DNA of 64,000 nt from Pseudomonas azerbaijanoccidentalis (lineage in GTDB: Bacteria; Pseudomonadota; Gammaproteobacteria; Pseudomonadales; Pseudomonadaceae). The stretch's first letter is position 1; each line of letters opens with the position of its first letter. This document shows positions 34,229 to 44,087 of this stretch, piece after piece. The translations under genes were made by a program, and so were the position numbers. Below the pieces are notes generated by a model, which searched no databases, was not told where the DNA came from, and was given only the letters and a program-made list of their open reading frames with translations. The stretch is taken from positions 806,001 to 870,000 of the forward strand of contig NZ_JAHSTU010000001.1 in the NCBI RefSeq assembly GCF_019145495.1, written 5' to 3'.

Positions 34229-35244
34229 TAGGGCTTTTTTGGCCAGCTCGGCACTTCACGGCGGGCACCGACGGGCAACGCCTGAGCGGGCATTTCACCC
34301 CACTGGCCCTGCCCTTCACTCGGGTTGTCCTGTTGCGGCGTAGGCGTCTGTGGCGTCTGTGGCGCCTGCGACGGTTGTGGTGCAGGCGCAGGTAGTTCAC
34401 GACGACGATGGCGCAAGGCGAACTCGGCCACTGCGTCGATATCTTCGACAGTGATGGCGCCGGCACCGCGCCACGCCGCGTGGGCACGTGCGGCACGCAA
34501 CCACACCAGATCGGCACGCAGGCCATCGACCCCGGCGGCAAAGCAGCGTTCGGTAATCTGCGCCAGGGCCTCATCGTCCAGCGGGATGCTCGCCAAAGCA
34601 CTGCGTGCCTGCTGGCAACGCTCGCGCAACGACTGCTGCCGGGTTTCCCACTCGGCGCAGAAGCCTTGAGGATCGCTGTCGAAATCCAGACGTCGACGGA
34701 TGATCTGCCCACGCTCGACAGGCGCAGTGTGCCCACCGAGGGCGACGTTCAAGCCAAAGCGGTCAAGCAGTTGCGGGCGCAACTCACCCTCTTCCGGGTT
34801 CATGGTGCCGATCAGGACAAACTTCGCCGAATGACGGTGGGAAATACCGTCGCGTTCGATCAGGTTGGTCCCGCTGGCGGCCACGTCCAGCAGCAGATCC
34901 ACCAGATGATCGGGCAGCAAATTGACCTCATCAACGTAGAGCACGCCGCCGTCAGCCTTGGCCAGCACGCCGGGTGAAAACTGCGCACGGCCGTCGCTCA
35001 GTGCTGCATCCAGGTCGAGCGTACCGACCAGGCGCTCTTCGGTGGCGCCCAATGGCAACGTGACGAACTGACCGCTGGCGAGCAGATCGGCCAGGCCACG
35101 GGCCAACGTCGATTTGGCCATCCCGCGCGGGCCTTCGATCAGCACGCCGCCGATCTTCGGATCGATGGCGGTCAGGTACAGCGCGAGCTTCAAATCGTCG
35201 GCGCCGACCACGGCGGAGAGCGGGAAATGCGGGGTGTCGGTCAT
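34228..35244 (-). CDS. chlI: AAA+ chelatase ATPase, ChlI/BchI type
   Basis: The 338-residue product carries Walker A G38-P-R-G-M-A-K-S-T and Walker B G-G-V-L-Y-V-D-E-V-N-L-L (near residue 100). The sensor region is around G-T-M-N-P-E-E-G-E-L-R-P, as in magnesium chelatase I subunits. Its C-terminal tail (after about residue 280) is Pro/Gln-rich and probably disordered. With ChlD it should power CobN-dependent cobalt insertion. The gene lies between cobN and chlD. A REP half-site and a gap of about 60 nt separate it from cobN, so it is probably still in the riboswitch-controlled transcript. Confidence 0.88.
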   Translation of the reverse strand: MTDTPHFPLSAVVGADDLKLALYLTAIDPKIGGVLIEGPRGMAKSTLARGLADLLASGQFVTLPLGATEERLVGTLDLDAALSDGRAQFSPGVLAKADGGVLYVDEVNLLPDHLVDLLLDVAASGTNLIERDGISHRHSAKFVLIGTMNPEEGELRPQLLDRFGLNVALGGHTAPVERGQIIRRRLDFDSDPQGFCAEWETRQQSLRERCQQARSALASIPLDDEALAQITERCFAAGVDGLRADLVWLRAARAHAAWRGAGAITVEDIDAVAEFALRHRRRELPAPAPQPSQAPQTPQTPTPQQDNPSEGQGQWGEMPAQALPVGARREVPSWPKKP

Positions 35245-35304
35245 TGTTCTATCTCAGTCATGGTCGGTAGTGTCACTGGCTCACTCCTACAGGGGGCGAT
35301 GCGG

Positions 35305-38300
35305 TCAGCCGTCTTCTTCTATATCCAACAGCAGGTTTTCCAGCGCCTCGCGGTATGCGCCCGGTTCCTTCCACATCCCGCGCTGTTGCGCTTCGAGCAT
35401 GCGCTCGGTCATGTCGCGCAGGGCATGGGGATTGTGTTCGCGGACAAAATCCCGGGTGTTCGGGTCGAGCAAATAGGCATCGGCCAGCAACGCGTACTGG
35501 TGATCGTCGATCAACTGCGTAGTGGCGTCGAAGGCGAACAGGTTATCGACGGTCGCCGCCATTTCGAAAGCGCCTTTGTAGCCATGCCGCTTGACCCCGT
35601 CGAGCCACTTCGGATTAGCCGCTCGCGAACGAATCACCCGGTTCAGCTCTTCCTTCAGCGTGCGAATCCTCGGCAAGTCCGGCTGACTGTGATCGCCGTG
35701 GTAACTGGCCGCTGCTACACCGCTGAGGCTTTCCACTGCCGCGAGCATACCGCCCTGGAACTGGTAGTAATCATTGGAATCGAGCAGGTCGTGTTCGCGG
35801 TTATCCTGATTTTGCAGGACAGCCTGCACCTGGCTCAAACGCCGACTGAAGGGTTCGCGGGCCTCGGTGCCTTCGTCGGCACCGCCATAGGCGTAACCGC
35901 CCCAGTTCAGATAAACCTCGGCCAGGTCTTCGCGACTTTGCCACAGTCGACCGTCGATAGCGCCCTGTACACCGGCGCCATAGGCACCGGGCTTCGCCCC
36001 GAAGATACGCCAACCGGCCTGACGTCGCGCCGCATCTTCATCCAGCCCCGATTGCAACAGCGTTTCGCGCTCGGCACGAACCTTGGCCGCCAACGGGTTG
36101 AGGTCGTCCGGTTCGTCCAGCGCGGCGACCGCTTGCACGGCGGCGTCGAACAAGCGGATCAGATTGGCGAACGCGTCACGGAAGAAACCCGAGACGCGCA
36201 ACGTCACGTCCACCCTTGGGCGATCTAGCAGACTCAGCGGCAGGATCTCAAAATCATCGACGCGCTGACTGCCCGTGGCCCACACCGGGCGCACGCCCAT
36301 CAGGGCCATTGCCTGAGCGATATCGTCGCCGCCAGTGCGCATGGTCGCGGTACCCCAAACGGACAGACCGAGCTGGCGCAAATGATCGCCGTGATCTTGC
36401 AGGTGGCGTTCAAGAATCAGGTTGGCCGACTGGAAGCCGATGCGCCACGCGGTGGTGGTGGGCAGGTTGCGAACGTCCACCGAATAGAAGTTGCGCCCGG
36501 TGGGCAACACGTCCAGACGACCGCGACTGGGTGCGCCGCTGGGACCGGCCGGGACGAAACGACCGCTGAGGGCGTCGAGCAGACCGCGCATTTCGGCGGG
36601 ACCGCAGGCGTCCAGGCGCGGTGCAACGACTTCGCGCAAGTTGTCGAGAATTGCACGGACCTCGTCCCAACCTACATCCTGTGGGAGCGGGCTGGCATTC
36701 AAAATCTGCGAGATCAGTTGCGTGGCGAACAGCTCGAGACGTTCGCGGGTATCGCCGCTGGTGCGCCAAGGCTCATCGCTGAACGACAACAAGGCGTCCG
36801 GACGCGGCCCGGTCCACGGTTCGGCCAACGCACAATCCAGCGGATCGAACCCCAATGCAAACGCCTTGGCCAATGCGCGCAGCAAACTCGATTGCGCACC
36901 ACGCCCGTCACCACGAGGAATGCGCAACAATGCCAGCAAGGTATCGATGCGCAAACGTCCGGTCGGCGATTCGCCAAACACGTGCAAGCCGTCACGAATC
37001 TGCGATTCCTTGAGGTCGCACAAATAGGTGTCCAGGCGCGGCAACCAGATCGCTGCATCGGCATCGCTGTCGAGTTTTTCGTCCAGCTGCAATTCGCGGT
37101 CGATGTGGGTATCACGCACCAGTTGCAGGATGTCGCGCTGCAACTCCCGGGCGCGGCGCGGATCGAGCAATTGCGCTTCGTAGTATTCGTCGGCGAGCAA
37201 TTCGAGGTTGCGCAGCGGACCATAGGTTTCGGCGCGGGTCAGCGGCGGCATCAAGTGATCGATGATCACCGCCTGAGTGCGCCGTTTGGCCTGGGCGCCC
37301 TCGCCCGGATCGTTGACGATAAATGGATAAATGTTCGGCAGCGGTCCCAGTAAAGCGTCCGGCCAGCAGTGCTCGGACAAACCGACACCTTTGCCCGGCA
37401 GCCATTCGAGGTTGCCGTGCTTGCCGACGTGGATCACCGCGTGGGCGCCATAGGTGTTGCGCAGCCAGAAGTAGAACGCCAGGTATCCGTGGGGCGGCAC
37501 CAGGTCCGGGTCGTGGTACACCGCGCTCGGGTCCACCTGATAACCGCGGGCCGGTTGAATACCGACGAAAGTCAGGCCAAAACGCAGCCCGGCAATCATC
37601 ATTCGGCCGCTGCGGCACATCGGATCACTGTCAGGCGCGCCCCAGCGTTCAAGCACCGCTGCGCGATTGGCTTCGGGCAACGCGTTGAACATCGTCAGGT
37701 ATTCGTCCATCCCCAGGCTCTGCTGGCAGGGACGCTGATCGAGGGTGTCCAGATCATTGCTGACGCCGCCGAGCAATTGTTCGATCAACGCGGTGCCGCT
37801 GCCCGGCAGCCCGGCCGGTAGCGGATAACCCTCGGTGTGCAGTGCTCGAAGAATATTCAGCGCCGCAGCAGGTGTATCGAGGCCAACACCATTGCCGATG
37901 CGGCCGTCGCGGGTCGGGTAGTTGGCGAGGATCAGCGCCACGCGCTTTTCAGCGTTGGGCAGGCGCGCCAGATCGATCCAGCGTCGCGCCAGTTCGGCGA
38001 CAAAATCCATGCGCTCAGGTTGCGGCCGGTAGCAGACCACGTCCGATTGACTGCGCTCGCTGCGCCACGCCAGATCCTTGAAGCTGATCGGTCGGCTGAT
38101 GATCCGCCCGTCCAGCTCCGGCAAGGCAATGTGCATCGCCAGATCGCGCGGGCCGAGGCCCTGTTCGCTGGCGCGCCAGCCGGGCTCGTTGTCTTGGGCG
38201 CAGATCGCCTGAATCACCGGGATATTGCGGCGAAACGGGCGTAAATGTGGCGCTTCGGGGCTGGATTGGGCGAACCCGGTGGTATTGAGGATGACACCGG

Positions 38301-39075
38301 CGTCCACCTGATCCAGCCAGTCCTCGACCGCCGCAAGGCAGCCGGGCTCTTTCAAACTGGCCAACGCGATGGGCAGCGGATTCAACCCCGCCGCTTGTAA
38401 GCGTTGGCAAAAAACGTCGATGAACGCGGTGTTCGCCGCTTGCAAGTGCGAGCGGTAAAACAGCACGGCCGCCACCGGTTGACCGGCCAGCCAATCGGCC
38501 TGCCAGTCACTCAGTGCGGCGGTGCTTTTTTGCGGATGGTAAATCGCCGTGCGCGGCAACGCTTGCGGCTCGGCCCAGAGATAATCCCGTGCCAGCCAAC
38601 GGTTGGCCAGACAGCGGAAGAAATCGAGGGCATTCGCCATGCCGCCCTGACGCAGATACTGCCAGAGCCGGTCACGGTCCTCGGCCCCCACAGTGCTCAG
38701 GTCGCTGAGTTCCGGGTCAGGGCGATCATCCCCCGGCACCAGAATCAGTTGCACCCCACGCTGCGACAACTCCACCAGCCGCTCGACGCCGTAACGCCAA
38801 TAAGCAATGCCGCCGTGCAGCGAGATCAGAATCACCTTGGCATGGCGCAAGACTTCATCGACATACAGGTCGACCGACGCATGGTTCTGCACTTGCATCG
38901 GGTTGGCCAGACGCACGCTCGGGTAGTCGTCGGGCAACTGTTGCGCCGCTTCGGCGAGCAGCGCCAGGCTGGAATCGCCGCTGCACAGGATCACCAGTTC
39001 GGCGGGGGTTTGGCCAAGGTCGGCAATGTTGTCATCCGACACGAAACCGCCGGGCTGGGTCCTGAGCAGGTGCAT
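35305..39075 (-). CDS. cobN: Aerobic cobaltochelatase subunit CobN
   Basis: The 1256-residue length is typical of CobN. Recognisable segments are H-V-G-K-H-G-N-L-E-W-L-P-G-K near residue 550, the preceding Y-H-D-P-D-L-V-P-P-H-G-Y, and near the C-terminus the M-T-E-R-M-L-E-A-Q-Q-R-G region. CobN is the large subunit that binds the corrin and inserts Co2+ in the oxygen-dependent cobalamin pathway. It starts 5 nt after the cobW stop codon, so the two are translated in sequence. The start ATG 39075 is followed directly by family-like sequence. No defects are visible. Confidence 0.95.
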   Translation of the reverse strand: MHLLRTQPGGFVSDDNIADLGQTPAELVILCSGDSSLALLAEAAQQLPDDYPSVRLANPMQVQNHASVDLYVDEVLRHAKVILISLHGGIAYWRYGVERLVELSQRGVQLILVPGDDRPDPELSDLSTVGAEDRDRLWQYLRQGGMANALDFFRCLANRWLARDYLWAEPQALPRTAIYHPQKSTAALSDWQADWLAGQPVAAVLFYRSHLQAANTAFIDVFCQRLQAAGLNPLPIALASLKEPGCLAAVEDWLDQVDAGVILNTTGFAQSSPEAPHLRPFRRNIPVIQAICAQDNEPGWRASEQGLGPRDLAMHIALPELDGRIISRPISFKDLAWRSERSQSDVVCYRPQPERMDFVAELARRWIDLARLPNAEKRVALILANYPTRDGRIGNGVGLDTPAAALNILRALHTEGYPLPAGLPGSGTALIEQLLGGVSNDLDTLDQRPCQQSLGMDEYLTMFNALPEANRAAVLERWGAPDSDPMCRSGRMMIAGLRFGLTFVGIQPARGYQVDPSAVYHDPDLVPPHGYLAFYFWLRNTYGAHAVIHVGKHGNLEWLPGKGVGLSEHCWPDALLGPLPNIYPFIVNDPGEGAQAKRRTQAVIIDHLMPPLTRAETYGPLRNLELLADEYYEAQLLDPRRARELQRDILQLVRDTHIDRELQLDEKLDSDADAAIWLPRLDTYLCDLKESQIRDGLHVFGESPTGRLRIDTLLALLRIPRGDGRGAQSSLLRALAKAFALGFDPLDCALAEPWTGPRPDALLSFSDEPWRTSGDTRERLELFATQLISQILNASPLPQDVGWDEVRAILDNLREVVAPRLDACGPAEMRGLLDALSGRFVPAGPSGAPSRGRLDVLPTGRNFYSVDVRNLPTTTAWRIGFQSANLILERHLQDHGDHLRQLGLSVWGTATMRTGGDDIAQAMALMGVRPVWATGSQRVDDFEILPLSLLDRPRVDVTLRVSGFFRDAFANLIRLFDAAVQAVAALDEPDDLNPLAAKVRAERETLLQSGLDEDAARRQAGWRIFGAKPGAYGAGVQGAIDGRLWQSREDLAEVYLNWGGYAYGGADEGTEAREPFSRRLSQVQAVLQNQDNREHDLLDSNDYYQFQGGMLAAVESLSGVAAASYHGDHSQPDLPRIRTLKEELNRVIRSRAANPKWLDGVKRHGYKGAFEMAATVDNLFAFDATTQLIDDHQYALLADAYLLDPNTRDFVREHNPHALRDMTERMLEAQQRGMWKEPGAYREALENLLLDIEEDG

Positions 39076-39080
39076 GGGGG

Positions 39081-40148
39081 TTACACGCTGAGTGCGGCGC
39101 GCAATTGCGCTTCGAGCAGGGCCGCATCCAGCGCCTGGCCGATCAGCACCAGACGGGTGACACGGGTTTCTTCAGCGCCCCACTGACGGTCGAAGTGCTT
39201 GTCAAAACGGGTGCCCACACCCTGGATCAGCAAACGCATCGGTTTGTTCGGGATCGCCGCGAAACCTTTGATGCGCAGGATGCCGTGCTGCACCACCAAT
39301 TGGGTCAGCGCATCCATCAGCAGGCTTTCGTCGGCTTGCGGCAGTTCGATGGAGATCGAATCGAAAGCATCGTGGTCGTGGTCATCGTGATCATCGCCGT
39401 CGTGGTGATGGTCGTGGTGGCTGTGGCGGCTGTCGATGTGTTCTTCGGAGCCGGCACCCAAGCCAATCAGCACATCCAGCGGCAAGCGACCGCTGCTGGC
39501 TTCGATGACCTTGACCGCGGGCGGCAGTTCTTCGGCAACTTCCAGACGCACGCGGGCCAGGTCTTCAGGGCTGATCAGGTCGGCCTTGTTGAGGATCACC
39601 AGATCGGCGCTGGCCAGTTGGTCGGCAAACAGTTCGTGCAGCGGCGATTCGTGGTCCAGGTTCGGGTCGAGTTTGCGCTGGGCGTCGACCTGATCCGGGA
39701 ACGCGGCGAAGGTGCCAGCGGCTACGGCCGGGCTGTCGACCACGGTGATGACTGCGTCCACGGTGCAGGCGCTGCGGATTTCCGGCCACTGGAAGGCTTG
39801 CACCAACGGCTTTGGCAGGGCCAGGCCGGAAGTTTCGATGAGAATGTGGTCGAGATCGCCGCGCCGGGCAACCAGTTCGCGCATTACCGGGAAGAACTCT
39901 TCCTGAACGGTGCAGCACAGGCAGCCGTTGGCCAGTTCATAGACCCGGCCGTTGGCCTCTTCTTCGGTGCAACCGATGGAGCACTGCTTGAGGATTTCGC
40001 CGTCGATGCCCAGTTCGCCGAATTCGTTGACGATCACCGCGATGCGGCGACCCTGGGCGTTGTCGAGCATGTGCCGCAGCAAGGTGGTTTTGCCCGAGCC
40101 GAGGAAGCCGGTAACGATGGTGACAGGGAGTTTGGCCAGTGTTTTCAT
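39081..40148 (-). CDS. cobW: CobW GTPase (cobalt metallochaperone)
   Basis: This is a 355-residue COG0523 G3E GTPase. The P-loop is G14-F-L-G-S-G-K-T, the metal-binding motif C76-L-C-C79, and the guanine-specificity motif N-K-A-D (near residue 197). A His/Asp-rich linker lies at about residues 240-260, before the C-terminal CobW_C domain. CobW is thought to deliver Co2+ to the CobN chelatase, which is encoded next. The gene is first in a transcript preceded by a cobalamin riboswitch, so it should be repressed when B12 is plentiful. Start ATG 40148 precedes the P-loop at the usual distance. Confidence 0.95.
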   Translation of the reverse strand: MKTLAKLPVTIVTGFLGSGKTTLLRHMLDNAQGRRIAVIVNEFGELGIDGEILKQCSIGCTEEEANGRVYELANGCLCCTVQEEFFPVMRELVARRGDLDHILIETSGLALPKPLVQAFQWPEIRSACTVDAVITVVDSPAVAAGTFAAFPDQVDAQRKLDPNLDHESPLHELFADQLASADLVILNKADLISPEDLARVRLEVAEELPPAVKVIEASSGRLPLDVLIGLGAGSEEHIDSRHSHHDHHHDGDDHDDHDHDAFDSISIELPQADESLLMDALTQLVVQHGILRIKGFAAIPNKPMRLLIQGVGTRFDKHFDRQWGAEETRVTRLVLIGQALDAALLEAQLRAALSV

Positions 40149-40260
40149 CGGATGCCCTTTGGCAAGGTGGCGGGCATACGGGACGAGAACCGGAAACGCA
40201 CGTGCGCGCCGGAAGCGTTCGCCACCGGATCACCCCGCCCGGTTGTAGTGAGAATCTGTA

Positions 40261-40445
40261 TCGAGGCAGGTCTCCTGGCTGACGGTGTGCCAATCACTTG
40301 ACTGGCGTTTGCTGCGCCTTCCCGCGGGCTCAAGGGTTGAGCGTGCAGTGGCGTGGCAGCGAACATCACCGTTCACAGTTGCGGGGGCAGCCGCGGCATT
40401 GACCGCGTTCCCTTCTTAGCTTCGACAGACGCCGAAGAACCTCGA
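40261..40445 (-). ncRNA. Cobalamin riboswitch controlling cobW-cobN-chlI-chlD
   Basis: On the minus strand the element opens and closes with TCGAGG/CCTCGA (P1). It contains GCTGCCCCCGCAACTGT in the core and the B12-box AGCCAGGAGACCTGCC at 40265-40280, followed by about 110 nt of expression region before cobW. These are the hallmarks of the adenosylcobalamin riboswitch; cobalamin binding should reduce expression downstream. Confidence 0.93.
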
Positions 40446-40499
40446 ATGCGCAAGGCTACGCATGGTATTGGGGCGGGTCAATCACCGAACACACCCTGC

Positions 40500-40587
40500 C
40501 CCTGTAGGAGTTGCCGAAGGCTGCGATCTTTCGATTTTGCTTTTGATGATCAAGATCAAAAGATCGCAGCCTTCGGCAGCGCCTACG
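40500..40587. repeat. REP pair (inverted), TTGCCGAAGGCTGCGATC variant
   Basis: TGTAGGAGTTGCCGAAGGCT and its inverse AGCCTTCGGCAGCGCCTAC lie head to head, a variant (GAAGGC for GCAGGC) of the class at 4061. It occupies the gap between the two divergent riboswitches, where both promoters must also lie. Confidence 0.85.
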
Positions 40588-40651
40588 AAGAGCAGTTGAG
40601 AACCCTTGCCAATTGACGCCCAACCCCCGCCCATGCTCTCCTACGCATCTT

Positions 40652-40854
40652 GTTACGGGTGCCCTTCACAGGGTGAAACGGGAAACCGGTGAATCATGTG
40701 CTTTACTCAAAGCCATGTCAGTCCGGTGCTGCCCCCGCAACGGTAAGCGAGTGAAGCGTCAGATCCACTGTGCCAACACGGCATGGGAAGGTGATGCTTG
40801 CAGGATCAGGCTCAGGCCTGCGCCCCTCGTGAGCCCGGAGACCGGCCTGCAACA
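40652..40854 (+). ncRNA. Cobalamin riboswitch controlling cbtB-cbtA-cobE-cobM
   Basis: The plus strand shows GTTACGGGTGCCC at the 5' side, GGGAAACCGGTGAATC, the core GTGCTGCCCCCGCAACGGTA, and the closing B12-box GAGCCCGGAGACCGGCCTGC. The 130 nt between its end and cbtB can form a further G+C-rich stem (about 40890-40930), a possible expression platform. Confidence 0.93.
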
Positions 40855-40985
40855 CAAAGTGAACACACAATCACTGAATGACAAACCCGCGGTGGGCGGG
40901 CGCTGTTCGAATTTCTGCGCGCCCGTTCGTGTGGAGACTCTGCATGCGCTTTTGATTCCCCGCTGACAGACCAGAGGGAAACGCC

Positions 40986-41180
40986 ATGTCGATCATCAGC
41001 AGCACCGGCCACAGCAACACTACCAGCGCCACCACGACCCTGACCCAACGCCTGACTGCCGCCGTTTGCGCTTCGATCCTCGGCGCGTGCCTGGTGTACT
41101 TCGCCGGTTTCTCGCACATCGAAGCGGTACACAACGCCGCGCACGATACCCGTCACAGCTCCGCGTTCCCGTGCCATTGA
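40986..41180 (+). CDS. cbtB: Cobalt transporter subunit CbtB
   Basis: The 64-residue protein has one membrane helix (about 22-42) and a His-rich C-terminus (H-N-A-A-H-D-T-R-H, ending P-C-H), the signature of CbtB. It is thought to capture or help pass cobalt with CbtA. It directly follows a cobalamin riboswitch and has GAGGGA 6-11 nt before ATG 40986. The cbtA start lies 11 nt after its stop. Confidence 0.93.
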   Translation: MSIISSTGHSNTTSATTTLTQRLTAAVCASILGACLVYFAGFSHIEAVHNAAHDTRHSSAFPCH

Positions 41181-41191
41181 GACCTGCCCAT

Positions 41192-41905
41192 ATGATCAAG
41201 CGTATTGCGCAAACCGCAGGTTTCACCGGGCTGCTGGCCGCCCTGCTGTTGACCCTGCTGCAAAGCTTCTGGGTCTCGCCCCTGATTTTGCAGGCCGAAA
41301 CCTACGAAAAATCCGAGCCTGCCGCGGTTGAAGTCCACGAACACGCTCACGCCGAAGGCGCTGTAGCCGCTCACACCCACGATGCCGAAGCCTGGGAGCC
41401 GGAAGATGGCTGGCAGCGTGTGCTGTCGACCACCGGTGGCAACCTGGTGGTAGCAGTCGGTTTCGCCCTGATGCTCGCCGGCCTTTATACCCTGCGCGCG
41501 CCGACCAAAACTTCGCAGGGCTTGCTCTGGGGCCTGGCCGGTTACGCCACCTTCGTACTGGCGCCGACCCTCGGTCTGCCGCCTGAACTGCCGGGCACCG
41601 CTGCCGCCGATCTGGCGCAACGGCAACTCTGGTGGATCGGCACCGCAGCTTCCACCGCTGTCGGCATCGCCCTGATCGTGTTCAGCCGTCACTGGCTGAT
41701 GAAAGTGCTGGGCGCTGCGATTCTTGCCGTTCCCCATGTCATTGGCGCACCGCAACCGGAAGTGCATTCGATGCTCGCGCCGCAAGCACTGGAAACCCAG
41801 TTCAAAATCGCTTCGCAGCTGACCAACGTGGCGTTCTGGCTGGCCCTGGGCCTGATCAGCGCCTGGTTGTTCCGCCGCAAAAGCGATGGCCAATACCACG
41901 CATGA
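41192..41905 (+). CDS. cbtA: Cobalt transporter subunit CbtA
   Basis: This 237-residue protein has about five membrane helices (first at 10-30) and a His-rich loop after the first helix (V-H-E-H-A-H-A-E, then A-A-H-T-H-D). These are features of CbtA, the predicted membrane component of the vitamin B12-regulated cobalt uptake pair CbtAB. Start ATG 41192 is chosen because it begins the first helix; the longer frame to 41066 overlaps cbtB. Its stop overlaps the start of cobE (ATGA). Confidence 0.92.
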   Translation: MIKRIAQTAGFTGLLAALLLTLLQSFWVSPLILQAETYEKSEPAAVEVHEHAHAEGAVAAHTHDAEAWEPEDGWQRVLSTTGGNLVVAVGFALMLAGLYTLRAPTKTSQGLLWGLAGYATFVLAPTLGLPPELPGTAAADLAQRQLWWIGTAASTAVGIALIVFSRHWLMKVLGAAILAVPHVIGAPQPEVHSMLAPQALETQFKIASQLTNVAFWLALGLISAWLFRRKSDGQYHA

Positions 41906-42315
41906 CGAATGTCAGCACAGCGCCGACCCTGGTGGTCGGCCTGGGCTGCCAACGGGGCTGCCCGGTCAGTACACTGCGCGCACTGCTGGATCAGGCATTG
42001 CAAGCCCATCAGATTGCGCTGAATGAAATCAAGGCCCTGGCCAGTATCGATTTGAAGCGCGACGAGCCGGCACTTATTGAGCTGGCCCAGCAATTGGCGT
42101 TGCCGCTGATGTATTTCAGCAGTGAACAACTGGCCGCCTATCAGCCACAACTCAGTCACCATTCGCAGATCGCGTTCGAGCGCACCGGTTGCTACGGCGT
42201 CGCGGAAAGTGCTGCACTGGCCCTGGCCGAACAACTGGCCAATGCACCGGCCAAACTGCTGATTGCGCGACAAAAATACGCCCAGGCCACACTCGCATTG
42301 GCCAGCGCCGCCTGA
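41902..42315 (+). CDS. cobE: CobE, cobalamin biosynthesis (CbiG C-terminal-like)
   Basis: The 137-residue protein opens with V-V-G-L-G-C-Q-R-G-C-P and ends with a Lys/Ala-rich helix, matching the CobE/CbiG-C family. CobE is required in the aerobic pathway around the precorrin-4/5 steps, though its reaction is unsettled. The ATG at 41902 overlaps the cbtA stop by 4 nt; the open frame extends upstream inside cbtA but that part is not the gene. cobM follows after 82 nt. Confidence 0.85.
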   Translation: MTNVSTAPTLVVGLGCQRGCPVSTLRALLDQALQAHQIALNEIKALASIDLKRDEPALIELAQQLALPLMYFSSEQLAAYQPQLSHHSQIAFERTGCYGVAESAALALAEQLANAPAKLLIARQKYAQATLALASAA

Positions 42316-42397
42316 AATCCCCGATAATCCGCCCGTTCGATCATGAGCAATCTTCATCTGAAGCCTTGCCCATCCCTTTTTCCCACAGGAACCGACG

Positions 42398-43144
42398 ATG
42401 ACCGTCTACTTCATTGGCGCAGGTCCCGGCGACCCGGAACTGATCACCGTCAAGGGCCAGCGCTTGATTCGCAGCTGCCCGGTGATCATCTACGCTGGCT
42501 CTCTGGTACCTGCCGCCGTTCTGGAAGGCCATCGCGCACAAACGGTGGTCAACAGCGCAGAATTGCACCTGGAACAGATCATCGAGCTGATCAAGACTGC
42601 CCACGCCAACGGCCAGAATGTCGCGCGCGTGCATTCCGGCGATCCGAGTCTGTATGGCGCCATAGGCGAGCAGATTCGCCATCTGCGCGAACTTGGCATT
42701 GCGTTCGAGATCATTCCCGGCGTGACCGCCACCGCAGCCTGCGCCGCGCTGCTGGGGGCCGAGCTGACACTACCGGACATTTCGCAAAGCGTGATCCTGA
42801 CCCGCTACGCCGACAAAACCGCAATGCCACCGGGCGAAGAGTTCTCCAGCCTGGCGCAGCACGGCGCGACCATGGCCATTCATTTGGGGGTCAACCACCT
42901 GACGAAGATTGTCGAGGAACTCGTCCCGCACTACGGCGCGGATTGCCCGATTGCAGTGGTTCACCGGGCCACCTGGCCGGATCAGGATTGGGTGCTGGGG
43001 ACGCTGGAGGATATCGCTGCGAAGGTTGAAGCCAAGGGGTTTCGGCGCACGGCGTTGATACTTGTGGGTCGGGTGCTGGGCAGTGATCAGTTCAGCGAAT
43101 CGTCGCTGTATCGCGCCGGACATGCGCATTTGTATCGGCCGTAG
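42398..43144 (+). CDS. cobM: Precorrin-4 C11-methyltransferase
   Basis: The 248-residue protein is a SAM-dependent tetrapyrrole methylase with the N-terminal loop F-I-G-A-G-P-G-D-P-E-L and the conserved H-S-G-D-P-S-L-Y-G-A near residue 80. This pattern, with Y-A-G-S-L-V near residue 32, marks CobM, which methylates C-11 of precorrin-4. It ends the riboswitch-controlled cbtB-cbtA-cobE-cobM series. The start ATG 42398 has CACAGGAACCGACG upstream. Confidence 0.95.
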   Translation: MTVYFIGAGPGDPELITVKGQRLIRSCPVIIYAGSLVPAAVLEGHRAQTVVNSAELHLEQIIELIKTAHANGQNVARVHSGDPSLYGAIGEQIRHLRELGIAFEIIPGVTATAACAALLGAELTLPDISQSVILTRYADKTAMPPGEEFSSLAQHGATMAIHLGVNHLTKIVEELVPHYGADCPIAVVHRATWPDQDWVLGTLEDIAAKVEAKGFRRTALILVGRVLGSDQFSESSLYRAGHAHLYRP

Positions 43145-43145
43145 T

Positions 43146-43244
43146 GCCTCATCGCTGGCAAGCCAGCTCCCACAGGTTTTGAGTCGGTCACAATATTGCG
43201 GTCAACATAAAATTCTGTGGGAGCTGGCTTGCCAGCGATGAGGC
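43146..43244. repeat. REP pair (inverted), CGCTGGCAAGCCAGCTCC class
   Basis: GCCTCATCGCTGGCAAGCCA and its exact inverse near 43225-43244 flank about 45 nt of A/T-richer sequence, right after the cobM stop. Second copy of the class seen at 6707-6802. Confidence 0.85.
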
Positions 43245-43261
43245 CAGCACATCTTGCCCAT

Positions 43262-43294
43262 AAAAAAACGGCGCTCACGGGGCGCCGTTTTTTT
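43262..43294. terminator. Bidirectional terminator between cobM and nfuA
   Basis: A perfect 13-bp inverted repeat AAAAAAACGGCGC/GCGCCGTTTTTTT provides a strong stem with T tracts on both strands. It serves the convergent cobM and nfuA transcripts. Confidence 0.92.
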
Positions 43295-43311
43295 ATGCCG
43301 CAGCGAACACC

Positions 43312-43953
<642 letters not shown>

Positions 43954-43989
43954 CTAGTATTTTTGTCGGGAAAGATTTCGCTACACCGT

Positions 43990-44074
43990 CCCTGTAGGAG
44001 CTGCCGCAGGCTGCGATCTTGTGATCTTGAAGAAACAAATCAAAAGATCGCAGCCTGCGGCAGCTCCTACAGGG
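43990..44074. repeat. REP pair (inverted), CTGCCGCAGGCTGCGATC class
   Basis: CCCTGTAGGAGCTGCCGCAG and its inverse flank a short A/T-rich centre. It lies between nfuA and the end of cti; both genes are on the minus strand. Confidence 0.87.
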
Positions 44075-44087
44075 GTTCAGCAGTGTT

